Assembly (NCBI GenBank): GCA_963806955.1
Contig: CAWDZG010000002.1
Location: 496,001-560,000 of the forward strand
Source: Gaiellasilicea sp963806955
GTDB lineage: Bacteria > Actinomycetota > Thermoleophilia > Gaiellales > Gaiellaceae
Length of the DNA stretch: 64,000 nt
Direction: 5' to 3'
Part shown: one piece after another, positions 25,363 through 33,748 of the stretch
How the letters are laid out: each line of letters starts with the position of its first letter
How positions within the stretch are numbered: the first letter of the stretch is position 1
Translations under genes and position numbers: made by a program
The notes under the pieces: generated by a model
Told to the model about the DNA's origin: nothing
What the model saw: the letters and a program-made list of their open reading frames with translations, nothing else
The model's database searches: none

Positions 25363-27236
25363 CCGCAGTTCCCGCCGTTGACCCAGGCGAGCGACTCGAC
25401 GAGCGCGCTCTCGGGTGTCCACTGCGTGCCCGCGGGGTCGAGCGTGTAGGCGCGGTTCAGGTGGACATACGCCGCGCAGCGGTCACCGCGGCTGAACTCG
25501 TAGAGGCCGAGCTCGTACCAGGAGACCGGGTTCTCCGGCTGCAGCTCGGCGGCGCGGCGGTAGGCGGCGAGCGCGGCTTCCTCGTCACCGGCCTGCTCCT
25601 CGACCCGCGCGCGGGCGAACACCGGGTCGAGGCCGAGCGGGTCGAGCGCCCGCGCCCGCTCGGCGGCGTCGCGGGCGGCCTCGACATCACCCTGTTCGAG
25701 GGCCCGATTGACCTCCCGCACCGCGCCTCCGGCGAGCCACGGCGTCGCGATCGAGGCAGCCGCTGCGAGCGCGAGCGCTGCGACACCCGCCGCGGCGAGC
25801 GGCATCCTCACCATCCGCGCGGGCCGCGCCACCGCAGCGAGCACGCCTGCGGCAAGCAATGCCGGCCCGGTGACGGCGGCGAAGTCCCAGTCGTAGTCGA
25901 CGAGCGCGTGCACGAGCCACAGCGCCGGCACGAGCGTGAGCGCCGCAGCCGCCTCCCGCTCGTCGCCCGTCAGCACCCGGAGGGCACGGGCGGCGGCCGC
26001 CGCCACGGCGGCGAGGAGAGCAACGAGAAGACCCGCGCCCAGGATTCCCGTCCCGGCGAGGAACTGCAGCGGCACGCTGTGCGGCTCGGTCACCGCGGCC
26101 GCGTTCTCGCGGTGCCGCTTGCGCGCGACCTCGAACGTGCCCGCACCGGCGCCTTCGAGCGGCCGGGCGGCGAACACGTCCCACGCCTCACCCCACCAGG
26201 TGAGGCGGTTGTTCGAGCTGAGGCTGCTGAAGCGGCGCGGATCGTTCGTCACCTCGCCGCCGCGGAACTCGTCCGCGATCCGCCCGGCGTTGGCCGCGAG
26301 CCCGGCGGTCAGACCGAGAGCGCCGACGACGGCAAGCGCGACGAGCGCGCGCGCGACGGTGCGACGGGCCTGCTGTCCGAGCGGACGCCGCGCCAGCGCT
26401 CGCGCTCCGACCGCCACGACGACCGCGCCGGCGGCGAGCACCAACCCGAGCACGGCGCCGTCGGCGACGCGATCGGCGTGCGGACTGGCATTCTCGACGA
26501 GAGCCGGACGGGTGAACGCCCAGGCCGCGACGACGCCCCCCGGCACGGCGGCGAGCAACGCAAGCAGGGCCGTCTCGATGCGGTCGCGGCGCCGCAGGGC
26601 GAGCAGGAGCATCACACCGAGCAGCGCAGCGGCCACGCCCGCCCGGGAGGCCGCGAGGAAGATCGCGACCACGGCGGCGAACGCGAGCACGGCCCAGCCC
26701 GCGCGGGCGAGCTGCGCACGGGTCGCGGCCGCCAGCGACAGCGCGAGCACGAGCAGCATGTCGGCGGCGAGTGCGAGGGCGTTCCAGTAGCCGATCGGGT
26801 CGCGGAGGCGCGCGGCTCGGCCGCCGTCCGGAAAGAGCGCGGGGATCACCTTGCCGGCGAGCGACCAGAGGATCGCGGCGCCGAGCACGGCGGCGAGCAC
26901 GGTGACGGCCCGACGGGCGGCAGGCCCACCGGCGCCGAGCAGGAGCCCGGCCACGAGGAAGCCGAGGTAGACGAGCGTCCGGTCGAGCTCCGCCAGGGAG
27001 CGGTCGGGAGCCACCGACCACGTGACGGAGAGTCCGGTCCAGACCGCGATCCCGAGCAACGAGCCCAGCAGGACGACCCCGCCGCGGGGCAGAGCGACGC
27101 GACCGAGCAGGGCGAGCGCGACCCAGGCTCCCGTTGCGAGGACGACGCCGAGCGCGACCCAGACGGACTCACCCGCGAAGAGCGCGCCGAGCAGCAAGGC
27201 GGCCACGAGGGGCAACGCCACTCCGGGCATCCGCAT
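25359..27236 (-). CDS. O-antigen ligase/polymerase family membrane protein with TPR tail
   Basis: 625 residues. About twelve membrane helices with a Wzy/WaaL-type large outside loop (RFSSLSSNNRLTWWGEAWDVF, PLEGAGAGTFEVARKRH, EPHSVPLQFLAGTGILGAG), then two TPR-like helical pairs (NRALEQGDVEAARDAAERAR; EEAALAAYRRAAELQPENP) and a Cys-containing C-terminus. Family members polymerise or ligate lipid-linked glycans on the outer face of the membrane. ATG at 27236 is preferred because TAGCTT lies 8 bases upstream. Its product may be the polymer handled by the neighbouring surface enzymes (inference). Confidence 0.85.
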   Translation of the reverse strand: MRMPGVALPLVAALLLGALFAGESVWVALGVVLATGAWVALALLGRVALPRGGVVLLGSLLGIAVWTGLSVTWSVAPDRSLAELDRTLVYLGFLVAGLLLGAGGPAARRAVTVLAAVLGAAILWSLAGKVIPALFPDGGRAARLRDPIGYWNALALAADMLLVLALSLAAATRAQLARAGWAVLAFAAVVAIFLAASRAGVAAALLGVMLLLALRRRDRIETALLALLAAVPGGVVAAWAFTRPALVENASPHADRVADGAVLGLVLAAGAVVVAVGARALARRPLGQQARRTVARALVALAVVGALGLTAGLAANAGRIADEFRGGEVTNDPRRFSSLSSNNRLTWWGEAWDVFAARPLEGAGAGTFEVARKRHRENAAAVTEPHSVPLQFLAGTGILGAGLLVALLAAVAAAAARALRVLTGDEREAAAALTLVPALWLVHALVDYDWDFAAVTGPALLAAGVLAAVARPARMVRMPLAAAGVAALALAAAASIATPWLAGGAVREVNRALEQGDVEAARDAAERARALDPLGLDPVFARARVEEQAGDEEAALAAYRRAAELQPENPVSWYELGLYEFSRGDRCAAYVHLNRAYTLDPAGTQWTPESALVESLAWVNGGNCG

Positions 27237-27244
27237 CGCGGGTG

Positions 27245-27250
27245 AAGCTA
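27245..27250 (-). promoter_or_regulatory. -10 box TAGCTT for the ligase gene
   Basis: Minus-strand TAGCTT ends 8 bases before ATG 27236, inside a GCTAGC palindrome. No ribosome-binding site. Confidence 0.4.
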
Positions 27251-27385
27251 GCATGGGCGCCGGAAAGGCCCGGCCGCGTACCTCGTCGGCCTTACAAACC
27301 GTTTACGTGCAGATCATCCCGCCCACAACGCCGTCCGGAAGACTCACCAGGATTCATCGCTCGGCCGCCCCGAGCTGACCCGAAG

Positions 27386-27973
27386 ATGCCGACCCCCGCA
27401 CTCCATCCGTCCGCTCGGAACGCGCTGCGCGCCCTCGCCCTGCTGCTCGCGTTCGCGGCCGTGCTCGTGGCGGTTGCCCCCGCCGCGGCGGCGAAGTCGT
27501 GCGGCCGCCAGGTGATCGACGACTGGTACGACGACGGCCGGGTCGACGGCACCTACGAGCCCCACTGCTACGACGACGCGATCGAGGCGCTCCCGCGCGA
27601 CGTGCGCGACTACTCGAGCGCGCCGAACGACATCAAGCGTGCCCTCCAGGCACGGCTGCGTGGCGAGCCGGCTCCGCCCGCGACCACGGATCCGTCGCCG
27701 AACGGCGGCCCCGGGACGCCGCCGACCGGCACCGGCACGACTGCGACCGACACCACGGGGACCGAGACGACCGAGACCACGGGCACGGCGGGCGGCCCGA
27801 ACGACCCGGGTGGGCCGGAGGCAGCTCCGCCGGTCGACGGAGAGAGCGCGAGCTCCGTGCCGATCCCGCTCCTGATCCTCGCCGGCCTCGCCCTCCTGCT
27901 CGTCGCCGGAGGGTCCGCGGGCTACCTGATCCGCCGCTACCAGGCAAGCCGCGTCCCGCCCGCAACGCTCTAG
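27386..27973 (+). CDS. Secreted membrane-anchored protein of unknown function
   Basis: 195 residues. N-terminal signal peptide (LLLAFAAVLVAVAPAAAA, cut near AAA-KSC), a small domain of about 75 residues with two Cys (KSCGRQVIDDWYDDG and YEPHCYDDAIEAL) that may form a disulphide, a Thr/Gly/Pro-rich linker, and a C-terminal helix (IPLLILAGLALLLVAGGSAGYL) followed by basic RRYQASR. This is a type I membrane topology with the Cys domain outside. I do not recognise the family beyond general similarity to actinobacterial small secreted proteins. ATG start at 27386. Confidence 0.75.
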   Translation: MPTPALHPSARNALRALALLLAFAAVLVAVAPAAAAKSCGRQVIDDWYDDGRVDGTYEPHCYDDAIEALPRDVRDYSSAPNDIKRALQARLRGEPAPPATTDPSPNGGPGTPPTGTGTTATDTTGTETTETTGTAGGPNDPGGPEAAPPVDGESASSVPIPLLILAGLALLLVAGGSAGYLIRRYQASRVPPATL

Positions 27974-28006
27974 CTCAGCGCGTCGCGCCGGGGCCGAGAC
28001 CGCCGG

Positions 28007-28104
28007 TACAATGAGCAACACGATTTCCGCTCTCCCAAGCTCTTTTCTGCGTTCTGTCCGACGCCGGGACTAACGTCCCCGATCCGCTCAGAGGCCCGCA
28101 GAAC
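28007..28104 (+). promoter_or_regulatory. nrdJ promoter and structured leader
   Basis: TACAAT at 28007-28012 is the best -10 in the 158-base gap before nrdJ; no clear -35. The transcript leader (about 110 bases) can fold: TTCTGCG (28045-28051) with CGCAGAA (28097-28103) encloses a hairpin GGGAC-TAAC-GTCCC (28066-28079). GTTCTG (28051-28056) could alternatively pair with CAGAAC (28099-28104). No cobalamin-riboswitch B12 box and no NrdR box is seen. Confidence 0.45.
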
Positions 28105-28131
28105 ACCGACCTGCGAGCGCCGTACAAGCCT

Positions 28132-30924
28132 ATGGCCGAGAGGACGAGAATGGCGACCGCAAAGCAGATCAAGCACACAGCACAGGACGCAGCACCCGAG
28201 CACGACGAGGTGGTGAACGTCGTCGTCGACGAGGCGGCTTCGGTCACCCCGACGCGCTTCTTCACCATCCCCGGACGCGACCCCTTCGACGAGATCGAGT
28301 GGGAGCTCCGCGACGCGATCATCCCGGGCAAGGACGGCCCGGCCTTCGAGCAGCGGAACGTCGAGTTCCCGCGCTTCTGGTCGCAGACCGCGACGAACAT
28401 CGTCGCGCAGAAGTACTTCCGCGGGCGGCTCAGCTCCCCCGAGCGCGAGCGCAGCGTGAAGCAGATGGTCGGCCGCGTCGTCGACACGATCGGCGGCTGG
28501 GGCCGCGCCGGCGGCTACTTCGCCGGCACCGAGGAGGCGGAGACCTTCGAGGCGGAGCTGAAGGCGATCCTCGTCAACCAGTACGCGTCCTTCAACTCGC
28601 CGGTCTGGTTCAACGTCGGCTTCGAGGAGAAGCCGCAGTGCTCGGCCTGCTTCATCCTCTCGATCGACGACACGATGGACTCGATCCTCGACTGGATCCG
28701 GCGCGAGGGCGTGATCTTCCGCGGCGGCTCCGGCTCGGGGCTCAACCTCTCCAAGCTGCGCAGCTCCAAGGAGCAGCTCTCGAAGGGCGGCTACGCGTCC
28801 GGCCCGGTCAGCTTCATGCGCGGCGCCGACTCCTCCGCGGGGACGATCAAGTCGGGCGGCAAGACGCGCCGCGCGGCGAAGATGGTCGTGCTCGACGTCG
28901 ACCATCCGGACATCGAGGAGTTCATCTGGTGCAAGGCGAAGGAGGAGCGGAAGGCGCGCGTCCTCGAGCAGGCCGGCTACGACATGTCGCTCGACTCGCC
29001 TGACTGGGGCTCGATCCAGTACCAGAACGCGAACAACTCGGTCCGCGTCAGCGACTCGTTCATGGAGTCGGTGCTCGAGGGCAAGGAGTGGAACCTGACC
29101 GCCCGCACCGACGGCGCCGTCGTCGAGTCGACCGACGCCCGCGACCTGCTCCGGCAGATCTCCGAGGCGGCCTGGCAGTGCGCCGACCCGGGCGTCCAGT
29201 ACGACACGACGATCAACTCGTGGCACACGCTCCCGAACACGGGCCGGATCAACGCGTCCAACCCGTGCTCGGAGTACATGTCGATCGACGACTCGGCGTG
29301 CAACCTCTCCTCGCTCAACCTGATGAAGTTCCGGCGCGAGGACGGCGAGTTCGACGTCGCCGCCTTCGAGCACGCGGTCGACGTGATGTTCCTGGCGCAG
29401 GAGATCTGCGTCGGCTACTCGTCGTACCCGACGCCCGAGATCGACCGGAACGCAAAGGCGTTCCGCCAGCTCGGGCTCGGCTACGCGAACCTCGGCGCGC
29501 TGCTGATGGCGCGGGGCTTCCCGTACGACTCCGACGACGGCCGCGCCTACGCGGCGGCGATCACCGCGCTGATGACCGGCCGCGCCTACCGCAAGTCGGC
29601 CGAGATCGCCCAGCGGATGGGGCCGTTCGCCGGCTACCAGCCGAACGCAGCGGCGATGATCGGCGTGATCGCGAAGCACCGCGCCGCCGTCGGCAACATC
29701 CAGGACTCCCACTCGGTGCCGGACGACCTGCTCGCGGCGGCCCGCAAGGCCTGGGACGACGCGCTCGACAAGGGCGAGGTCAGCGGCTACCGCAACGCGC
29801 AGGCGACGGTGCTCGCGCCGACCGGGACGATCAGCTTCATGATGGATTGCGACACGACCGGCGTGGAGCCCGACTTCTCGCTCGTCAAGTCGAAGAAGCT
29901 CGTCGGCGGCGGTGAGATCACGATCGTGAACAAGACCGTGCCGATGGCGCTCGAGAAGCTCGGCTACGCGCCGAGCGAGGTGGAGGAGACGGTCGCGTTC
30001 ATCGACGAGCGGAACACGATCGTCGGCGCCCCGTACATCAAGAGCGAGCACTACCCGGTCTTCGACTGCGCGATCGGCGAGCGCGCGATCCACTACATGG
30101 GTCACGTGAAGATGATGGGCGCCGTCCAGCCGTTCATCTCCGGCGCGATCTCGAAGACGGTCAACCTCCCCGAGGAGGCGACGGTCGAGGACGTGTCGCA
30201 GCTCCTGACCGAGGCGTGGCAGCTCGGCGTCAAGGCGATCGCGATCTACCGCGACAACTGCAAGGTCGCGCAGCCGCTCTCCGGCTCGGCCGACAAGAGC
30301 CTGGCGACGCTGCCGACGCTCGCCCCGCTCGCCGCCGTCGCGCAGCCGAAGCGGCGCCGCGTGCCGGAGGACCGGAACGAGGTCGGCCGCAAGTTCAAGG
30401 TCGGCGACTACGAGGGGTACATCCACGTCGGTCTGTTCGACGACGGCACCCCGGGCGACATCTTCGTCGACATCGCCAAGGAGGGCACCACGCTCGCCGG
30501 CCTCATGAACTCGTTCATGATCTCGGTCAGCCTCGGCCTCCAGTACGGCGTGCCGCTCGAGGTCTACGTCTCGAAGTTCAGCCACATGCGCTTCGAGCCG
30601 AGCGGGCTCACGAACGACGCCGACATCCGCATCGCGAAGTCGATCGTCGACTACATCTTCCGCTGGATGGGGAAGAAGTTCCTCACCTCCGAGCAGCAGG
30701 AGGAGGCGGGGATCCTGACCGCCGAGGTAAAGGCACGGCTCGCGCAGGCCTACGCAACGGGCGAGGCCGCTCCGCCGGCCGCCGATGCGCCGCCGAAGGG
30801 CCAGACCGCCCTCTTCAACACCTGGGAGGACGCGGTCGAGTGCGCCCGCTGCGGCGGCAGCATGGTGCGGACGGGCTCGTGCTACACGTGCCGCGACTGC
30901 GGCACGAACACCGGCTGCAGCTGA
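28132..30924 (+). CDS. nrdJ: Vitamin B12-dependent ribonucleotide reductase (class II)
   Basis: Reduces ribonucleotides to deoxyribonucleotides using adenosylcobalamin to make the thiyl radical. 930 residues. SPVWFNVG and QCSACFILSIDDTMDS contain the redox Cys, NPCSEYMSIDDSACNLSSLNL (NPCSE plus SACNLSSLN) holds the radical-chain Asn/Cys/Glu, APTGTISFMMDCDTTGVEPD (read as APTGTISFMM and GVEPDFSLVK) is the phosphate loop. The C-terminal CARCGGSMVRTGSCYTC and CRDCG cysteines form a zinc-ribbon-like tail for re-reduction. ATG at 28132; a second in-frame ATG at 28150 has GAGAGGA upstream and may be the true start. Confidence 0.96.
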   Translation: MAERTRMATAKQIKHTAQDAAPEHDEVVNVVVDEAASVTPTRFFTIPGRDPFDEIEWELRDAIIPGKDGPAFEQRNVEFPRFWSQTATNIVAQKYFRGRLSSPERERSVKQMVGRVVDTIGGWGRAGGYFAGTEEAETFEAELKAILVNQYASFNSPVWFNVGFEEKPQCSACFILSIDDTMDSILDWIRREGVIFRGGSGSGLNLSKLRSSKEQLSKGGYASGPVSFMRGADSSAGTIKSGGKTRRAAKMVVLDVDHPDIEEFIWCKAKEERKARVLEQAGYDMSLDSPDWGSIQYQNANNSVRVSDSFMESVLEGKEWNLTARTDGAVVESTDARDLLRQISEAAWQCADPGVQYDTTINSWHTLPNTGRINASNPCSEYMSIDDSACNLSSLNLMKFRREDGEFDVAAFEHAVDVMFLAQEICVGYSSYPTPEIDRNAKAFRQLGLGYANLGALLMARGFPYDSDDGRAYAAAITALMTGRAYRKSAEIAQRMGPFAGYQPNAAAMIGVIAKHRAAVGNIQDSHSVPDDLLAAARKAWDDALDKGEVSGYRNAQATVLAPTGTISFMMDCDTTGVEPDFSLVKSKKLVGGGEITIVNKTVPMALEKLGYAPSEVEETVAFIDERNTIVGAPYIKSEHYPVFDCAIGERAIHYMGHVKMMGAVQPFISGAISKTVNLPEEATVEDVSQLLTEAWQLGVKAIAIYRDNCKVAQPLSGSADKSLATLPTLAPLAAVAQPKRRRVPEDRNEVGRKFKVGDYEGYIHVGLFDDGTPGDIFVDIAKEGTTLAGLMNSFMISVSLGLQYGVPLEVYVSKFSHMRFEPSGLTNDADIRIAKSIVDYIFRWMGKKFLTSEQQEEAGILTAEVKARLAQAYATGEAAPPAADAPPKGQTALFNTWEDAVECARCGGSMVRTGSCYTCRDCGTNTGCS

Positions 30925-30955
30925 CGACCGCTGCCGCGGATCCCGATCGAGCGAG

Positions 30956-30977
30956 AGGGCGCCCACGGGCGCCCTTT
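30956..30977 (+). terminator. Hairpin terminator after nrdJ
   Basis: AGGGCGCCC and GGGCGCCCT pair over nine bases with a two-base spacer (30956-30975), followed by only TTTCG. It lies 32 bases beyond the nrdJ stop. The T-tract is weak. Confidence 0.6.
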
Positions 30978-31100
30978 CGCGTACGAACAGAAGCACGGTG
31001 AACGCCCCCGTCGAACGCCCATCGCGGTCAGCGGCTACGCACAGGTGAACGGAACCGCGCGAGCCCCAGCCAGCGGCAGGTAGTTATCGTGTACCGGCGC

Positions 31101-31259
31101 ATGGAAACGGCCCTCTGGATCGCCGTCACCGCCTTCAGCGTCCTAACGGTCATCGTCGTCCTCGCCGCGTTCGTCTGGGCAGCGAAGAAGGACGGTGAGG
31201 AGGATCGGGCGCTGCAGCGGCGGCTCGGCATCCGCCGGCGCACGCGCATCGGCCGCTGA
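31101..31259 (+). CDS. Small single-helix membrane protein
   Basis: 52 residues: short N-terminus, one hydrophobic helix (ALWIAVTAFSVLTVIVVLAA then FVWAA), then a highly charged cytoplasmic tail KKDGEEDRALQRRLGIRRR. Codon third-position G/C bias fits a real gene, and TATCGT lies 10 bases upstream of the ATG. It superficially resembles CcoQ-like or other small membrane subunits, but no oxidase genes are near. Function unknown. Confidence 0.6.
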   Translation: METALWIAVTAFSVLTVIVVLAAFVWAAKKDGEEDRALQRRLGIRRRTRIGR

Positions 31260-31281
31260 CACCACCCAAAACGCCTAGGTG

Positions 31282-31310
31282 TTGGCTCCAGGTCGGTAAC
31301 ACGTTACACT
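31282..31310 (+). promoter_or_regulatory. Promoter with overlapping palindromic operator upstream of XRE gene
   Basis: -35 TTGGCT (31282-31287) and -10 TACACT (31305-31310) are spaced by exactly 17 bases, the best sigma-70-type promoter in the window. GTAAC-AC-GTTAC (31296-31307) is a palindrome lying over the spacer and -10, where a bound repressor would block polymerase. The XRE-family regulator encoded just downstream is the obvious candidate. Confidence 0.65.
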
Positions 31311-31384
31311 CGACATGCGGCTTGCGGCGGCCGCTCATCCACCCACAGGGAGGTGAACGGCCTCAACCGCGACGACGGCGCGCG

Positions 31385-31870
31385 ATGACTGCTTCGCACT
31401 ACCACTCCCACGTGGACGACCCGGTCGCGGTCGGCCGCCGGCTCAAGGAGGCGCGCCTCGCAGCAGGCCTCTCGCAACGCCACCTCTCCTTCCAGGGTTG
31501 CTCCGCCGCGTACATCTCACGGCTGGAGGCGGGGGATCGCGTTCCGTCGCTGCAGCTCCTGCGCAAGCTCGCGGAGCGGCTGAACGCCGACGAGCAGTAC
31601 CTCGCGACCGGCGTCGAGCGGGTCGAGCAGGTCGCGCCGGAGCTCGTCGAGCAGGAGATCGAGCGGCGGCTCGCCGGGCTGCCGGGCGCGCTCGAACGGG
31701 ACGCGCCGCCGCAGGGCGGGCTCGACGACCCGACCGACCGCGCACGCGTCCTCTGGGAGCACTCGCGCCGGCTGCGGAACGCGGGCCAGGCCCGCGCGGC
31801 AGCGCACTACGCGCGCGACGCGCTCGCGCTGCTCGACTACGCGACCGACCGCGCCCGCCTCTCCGCGTAG
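31385..31870 (+). CDS. XRE-family helix-turn-helix regulator, short form
   Basis: 161 residues. Residues 13-75 are an XRE/Cro helix-turn-helix (VGRRLKEARLAAGLSQRHLS; SAAYISRLEAGDRVPSLQLL; RKLAERLNADEQYL). A coiled, Glu/Arg-rich segment follows, then one TPR-like helix pair (RRLRNAGQARAAAHYARDAL). Related actinobacterial proteins continue with many TPRs to 400 residues or more; this one stops at TAG after RLSA, so it may be a truncated copy. ATG start at 31385 lacks a close ribosome site; the GGGAGG further up sits 30 bases away. Probably autoregulated. Confidence 0.8.
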   Translation: MTASHYHSHVDDPVAVGRRLKEARLAAGLSQRHLSFQGCSAAYISRLEAGDRVPSLQLLRKLAERLNADEQYLATGVERVEQVAPELVEQEIERRLAGLPGALERDAPPQGGLDDPTDRARVLWEHSRRLRNAGQARAAAHYARDALALLDYATDRARLSA

Positions 31871-31873
31871 AGT
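31868..31873 (+). promoter_or_regulatory. -10 box TAGAGT for the leaderless aldo/keto reductase gene
   Basis: TAGAGT, beginning in the stop codon of the XRE gene, is followed by 7 bases and ATG. No ribosome site. Confidence 0.45.
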
Positions 31874-31880
31874 CGGCCCC

Positions 31881-32837
31881 ATGGAGCATCGCGCCCTCGG
31901 CCGCAGCGGCGTCGACGTGTCGCGCCTGATCCTCGGCTGCGGCAACTTCGGCGGCATCGGCTCCTCGCCCGCGTTCTTCGGTGCCGGCGAGACGGAGGGC
32001 GAGGCGCACGCGCTCCTCGACGCGGCCTGGGACGCAGGGATCACGACGTACGACACCGCGGACGCATACGGCGGCGGGCGCAGTGAGTCGTACCTCGGCA
32101 GCTGGCTCGGAGCGAAGGGCCCCGAGGTGCGGGAACGGATCGTCCTGACGACGAAGACCTTCAACCCGATGACCGACGGCGCCGACCATGGGCTCGCGCC
32201 CGAGCGGGTCCGGCGCCAGCTCGAGTCGAGCCTCGGACGCCTCGGCGTCGACGCGGTCCAGCTCTACCTCGCCCACGAGATGGATCCCGCCGTCCCGGTC
32301 GCGGAGACGATCGGTGCGTTCGCAGAGCTCGCCGACGCCGGGAAGATCGGTGCCTACGGCGGCAGCAACGTCGACGCCGCGTGGCTCGACGAGGCGCTTC
32401 GGCACGGCCGGCCCGACTGGGTGCAGAACTCCTACTCGCTGCTCGAGCGCGGCGACGAACGGGACGTGCAGCCGGTCTGCGTGCGCGAGGGGCTCGGCTA
32501 CACGCCGTTCGGGCCGCTCGCCGGCGGGTGGCTGACGGGGAAGTACCGCCGCGGCGAGAACGCCCCGGCGGGATCCAGGATGACGCTGCGGCCGGAGCCG
32601 TATCAGCACCTTCTGGCCGACCGCGTCTACGACGCGCTCGAGGCCTTCGAGGCGATGGCCCGAGAGCGCGAGACGACACCGGCGGCACTCGCGATCGCCT
32701 GGCTGCTCGCCCACCCCGCGGTGACCGCGGTCGTGATCGGCCCGCGCCGGCCCGAGCAGCTCCGCCCCACGCTCGACGCGCTCGAGCTGCGCCTTTCCCC
32801 GACCGAGCACGAGCAGCTCGGAGCGCTGTTCGCATGA
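31881..32837 (+). CDS. Aldo/keto reductase
   Basis: NADPH-dependent (alpha/beta)8-barrel oxidoreductase, 318 residues. Catalytic residues visible: Asp and Tyr in YDTADAYGGGRSE, Lys in VLTTKTF, and His in LYLAHEMDP. NADP-binding loop VVIGPRRPEQL. VRRQLESSLGRLGVDAVQLY is the family signature region. Substrate not predictable. Its stop overlaps the next gene (ATGA), forming a three-gene run with the cyclodeaminase and dehydratase relatives. Confidence 0.9.
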   Translation: MEHRALGRSGVDVSRLILGCGNFGGIGSSPAFFGAGETEGEAHALLDAAWDAGITTYDTADAYGGGRSESYLGSWLGAKGPEVRERIVLTTKTFNPMTDGADHGLAPERVRRQLESSLGRLGVDAVQLYLAHEMDPAVPVAETIGAFAELADAGKIGAYGGSNVDAAWLDEALRHGRPDWVQNSYSLLERGDERDVQPVCVREGLGYTPFGPLAGGWLTGKYRRGENAPAGSRMTLRPEPYQHLLADRVYDALEAFEAMARERETTPAALAIAWLLAHPAVTAVVIGPRRPEQLRPTLDALELRLSPTEHEQLGALFA

Positions 32838-33748
32838 GCGTCCTCGTCCTTTCCGAGCACGACGTCCGCGAGCTCCTGACGATGGAGGAGTGCATCGAGG
32901 CGATGGCGAGCGTGCTCGCGCAACTCGGGCGCGGCGAGCTGCACCAGCCGCTGCGTTCGATGACGCGCGCCCCCGACGGCGCCAGCCTGATGGGGCTGAT
33001 GCCCGCACGGCGCGGCGGCCAGGACGCGGCCTGGTCCCTGAAGGAGATCGTGGTCGTCCCGGACAACCCGACGCGGGGGCTCGACCCCCACCAGGGTGCC
33101 GTCCTCCTCCACGACGGCGCGACCGGCGAGCTGCGCGCTGTGCTGAACGCGTCGCCGATCACCGAGATCCGGACCGCCGCCGTCTCGGCCGTCGCGAGCC
33201 GAGCCCTTGCACGGCCCGGCGCCGCGGTGGTCGCGGTCCTCGGCGGCGGCATCCAGGCGCGCTCGCACGCTGCCGCGATGCAGGCCGTCTTCCCCGAGGC
33301 CGAGCTTCGCACCTGGACCCGCTCCGACGGCACCACACCTGAGGCCGTTCTCGACGGCGCCGACGTCGTCTGCACCTGCACGAGCGCGCGCGAGCCGATC
33401 CTCCGCCGCGACTGGCTCGCGACCGGCGCTCACGTGAACGCGGTCGGCTCGAGCATCCCGACGGCCCGCGAGCTCGACACCGACACGATGACCGCAGCGA
33501 CGATCTTCGTCGACCGCCGCGAGTCGGCGCTGAACGAGGCGGGCGACCTGCTGCTGGCCGGTCTCGGCGAGGCCGCGATCGCGGCCGAGGTCGGCGAGGT
33601 GCTGGCCGGCGCACATCCGGGCCGCGCCACCGACGACGAGCTGACCGTGTTCAAGTCGCTCGGACTCGCCGTCGAAGATCTCGCCGCCGCCGAGCTCGTC
33701 GTGCGGAAGGCACGCGGCGAGGGCCGGGGCACCGAGGTCGAGTTCTGA
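32834..33748 (+). CDS. Ornithine cyclodeaminase / mu-crystallin family protein
   Basis: NAD(P)-dependent enzyme family that includes ornithine cyclodeaminase, alanine dehydrogenase and ketimine reductases. 304 residues. Marks: SLKEIVVVPDNPTRGLDPHQG, ITEIRTAAVSAVASRALARP (substrate-binding Arg), Rossmann VAVLGGGIQARSHAAAM, and HVNAVGSSIPTARELD. The specific reaction cannot be read from sequence. ATG start overlaps the previous stop; the next gene starts with CTG in its own stop. The trio suggests amino-acid or imino-acid catabolism. Confidence 0.88.
   Translation: MSVLVLSEHDVRELLTMEECIEAMASVLAQLGRGELHQPLRSMTRAPDGASLMGLMPARRGGQDAAWSLKEIVVVPDNPTRGLDPHQGAVLLHDGATGELRAVLNASPITEIRTAAVSAVASRALARPGAAVVAVLGGGIQARSHAAAMQAVFPEAELRTWTRSDGTTPEAVLDGADVVCTCTSAREPILRRDWLATGAHVNAVGSSIPTARELDTDTMTAATIFVDRRESALNEAGDLLLAGLGEAAIAAEVGEVLAGAHPGRATDDELTVFKSLGLAVEDLAAAELVVRKARGEGRGTEVEF

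Noticed and set aside
27974..28131. Cobalamin riboswitch upstream of nrdJ
   Set aside because: I looked for the conserved B12 box and the surrounding junctions and did not see them; the folds present are simpler.
27970..30996. A 1008-codon minus-strand frame opposite nrdJ
   Set aside because: Mirror frame of a high-GC gene, biased to Arg, Val, Asp and Leu, with no recognisable domain.
31350..31386. Short upstream reading frame (GTG AAC GGC ... TGA) overlapping the XRE start
   Set aside because: The GGGAGG touches the GTG with no spacing, and only eleven codons are possible; chance cannot be excluded.
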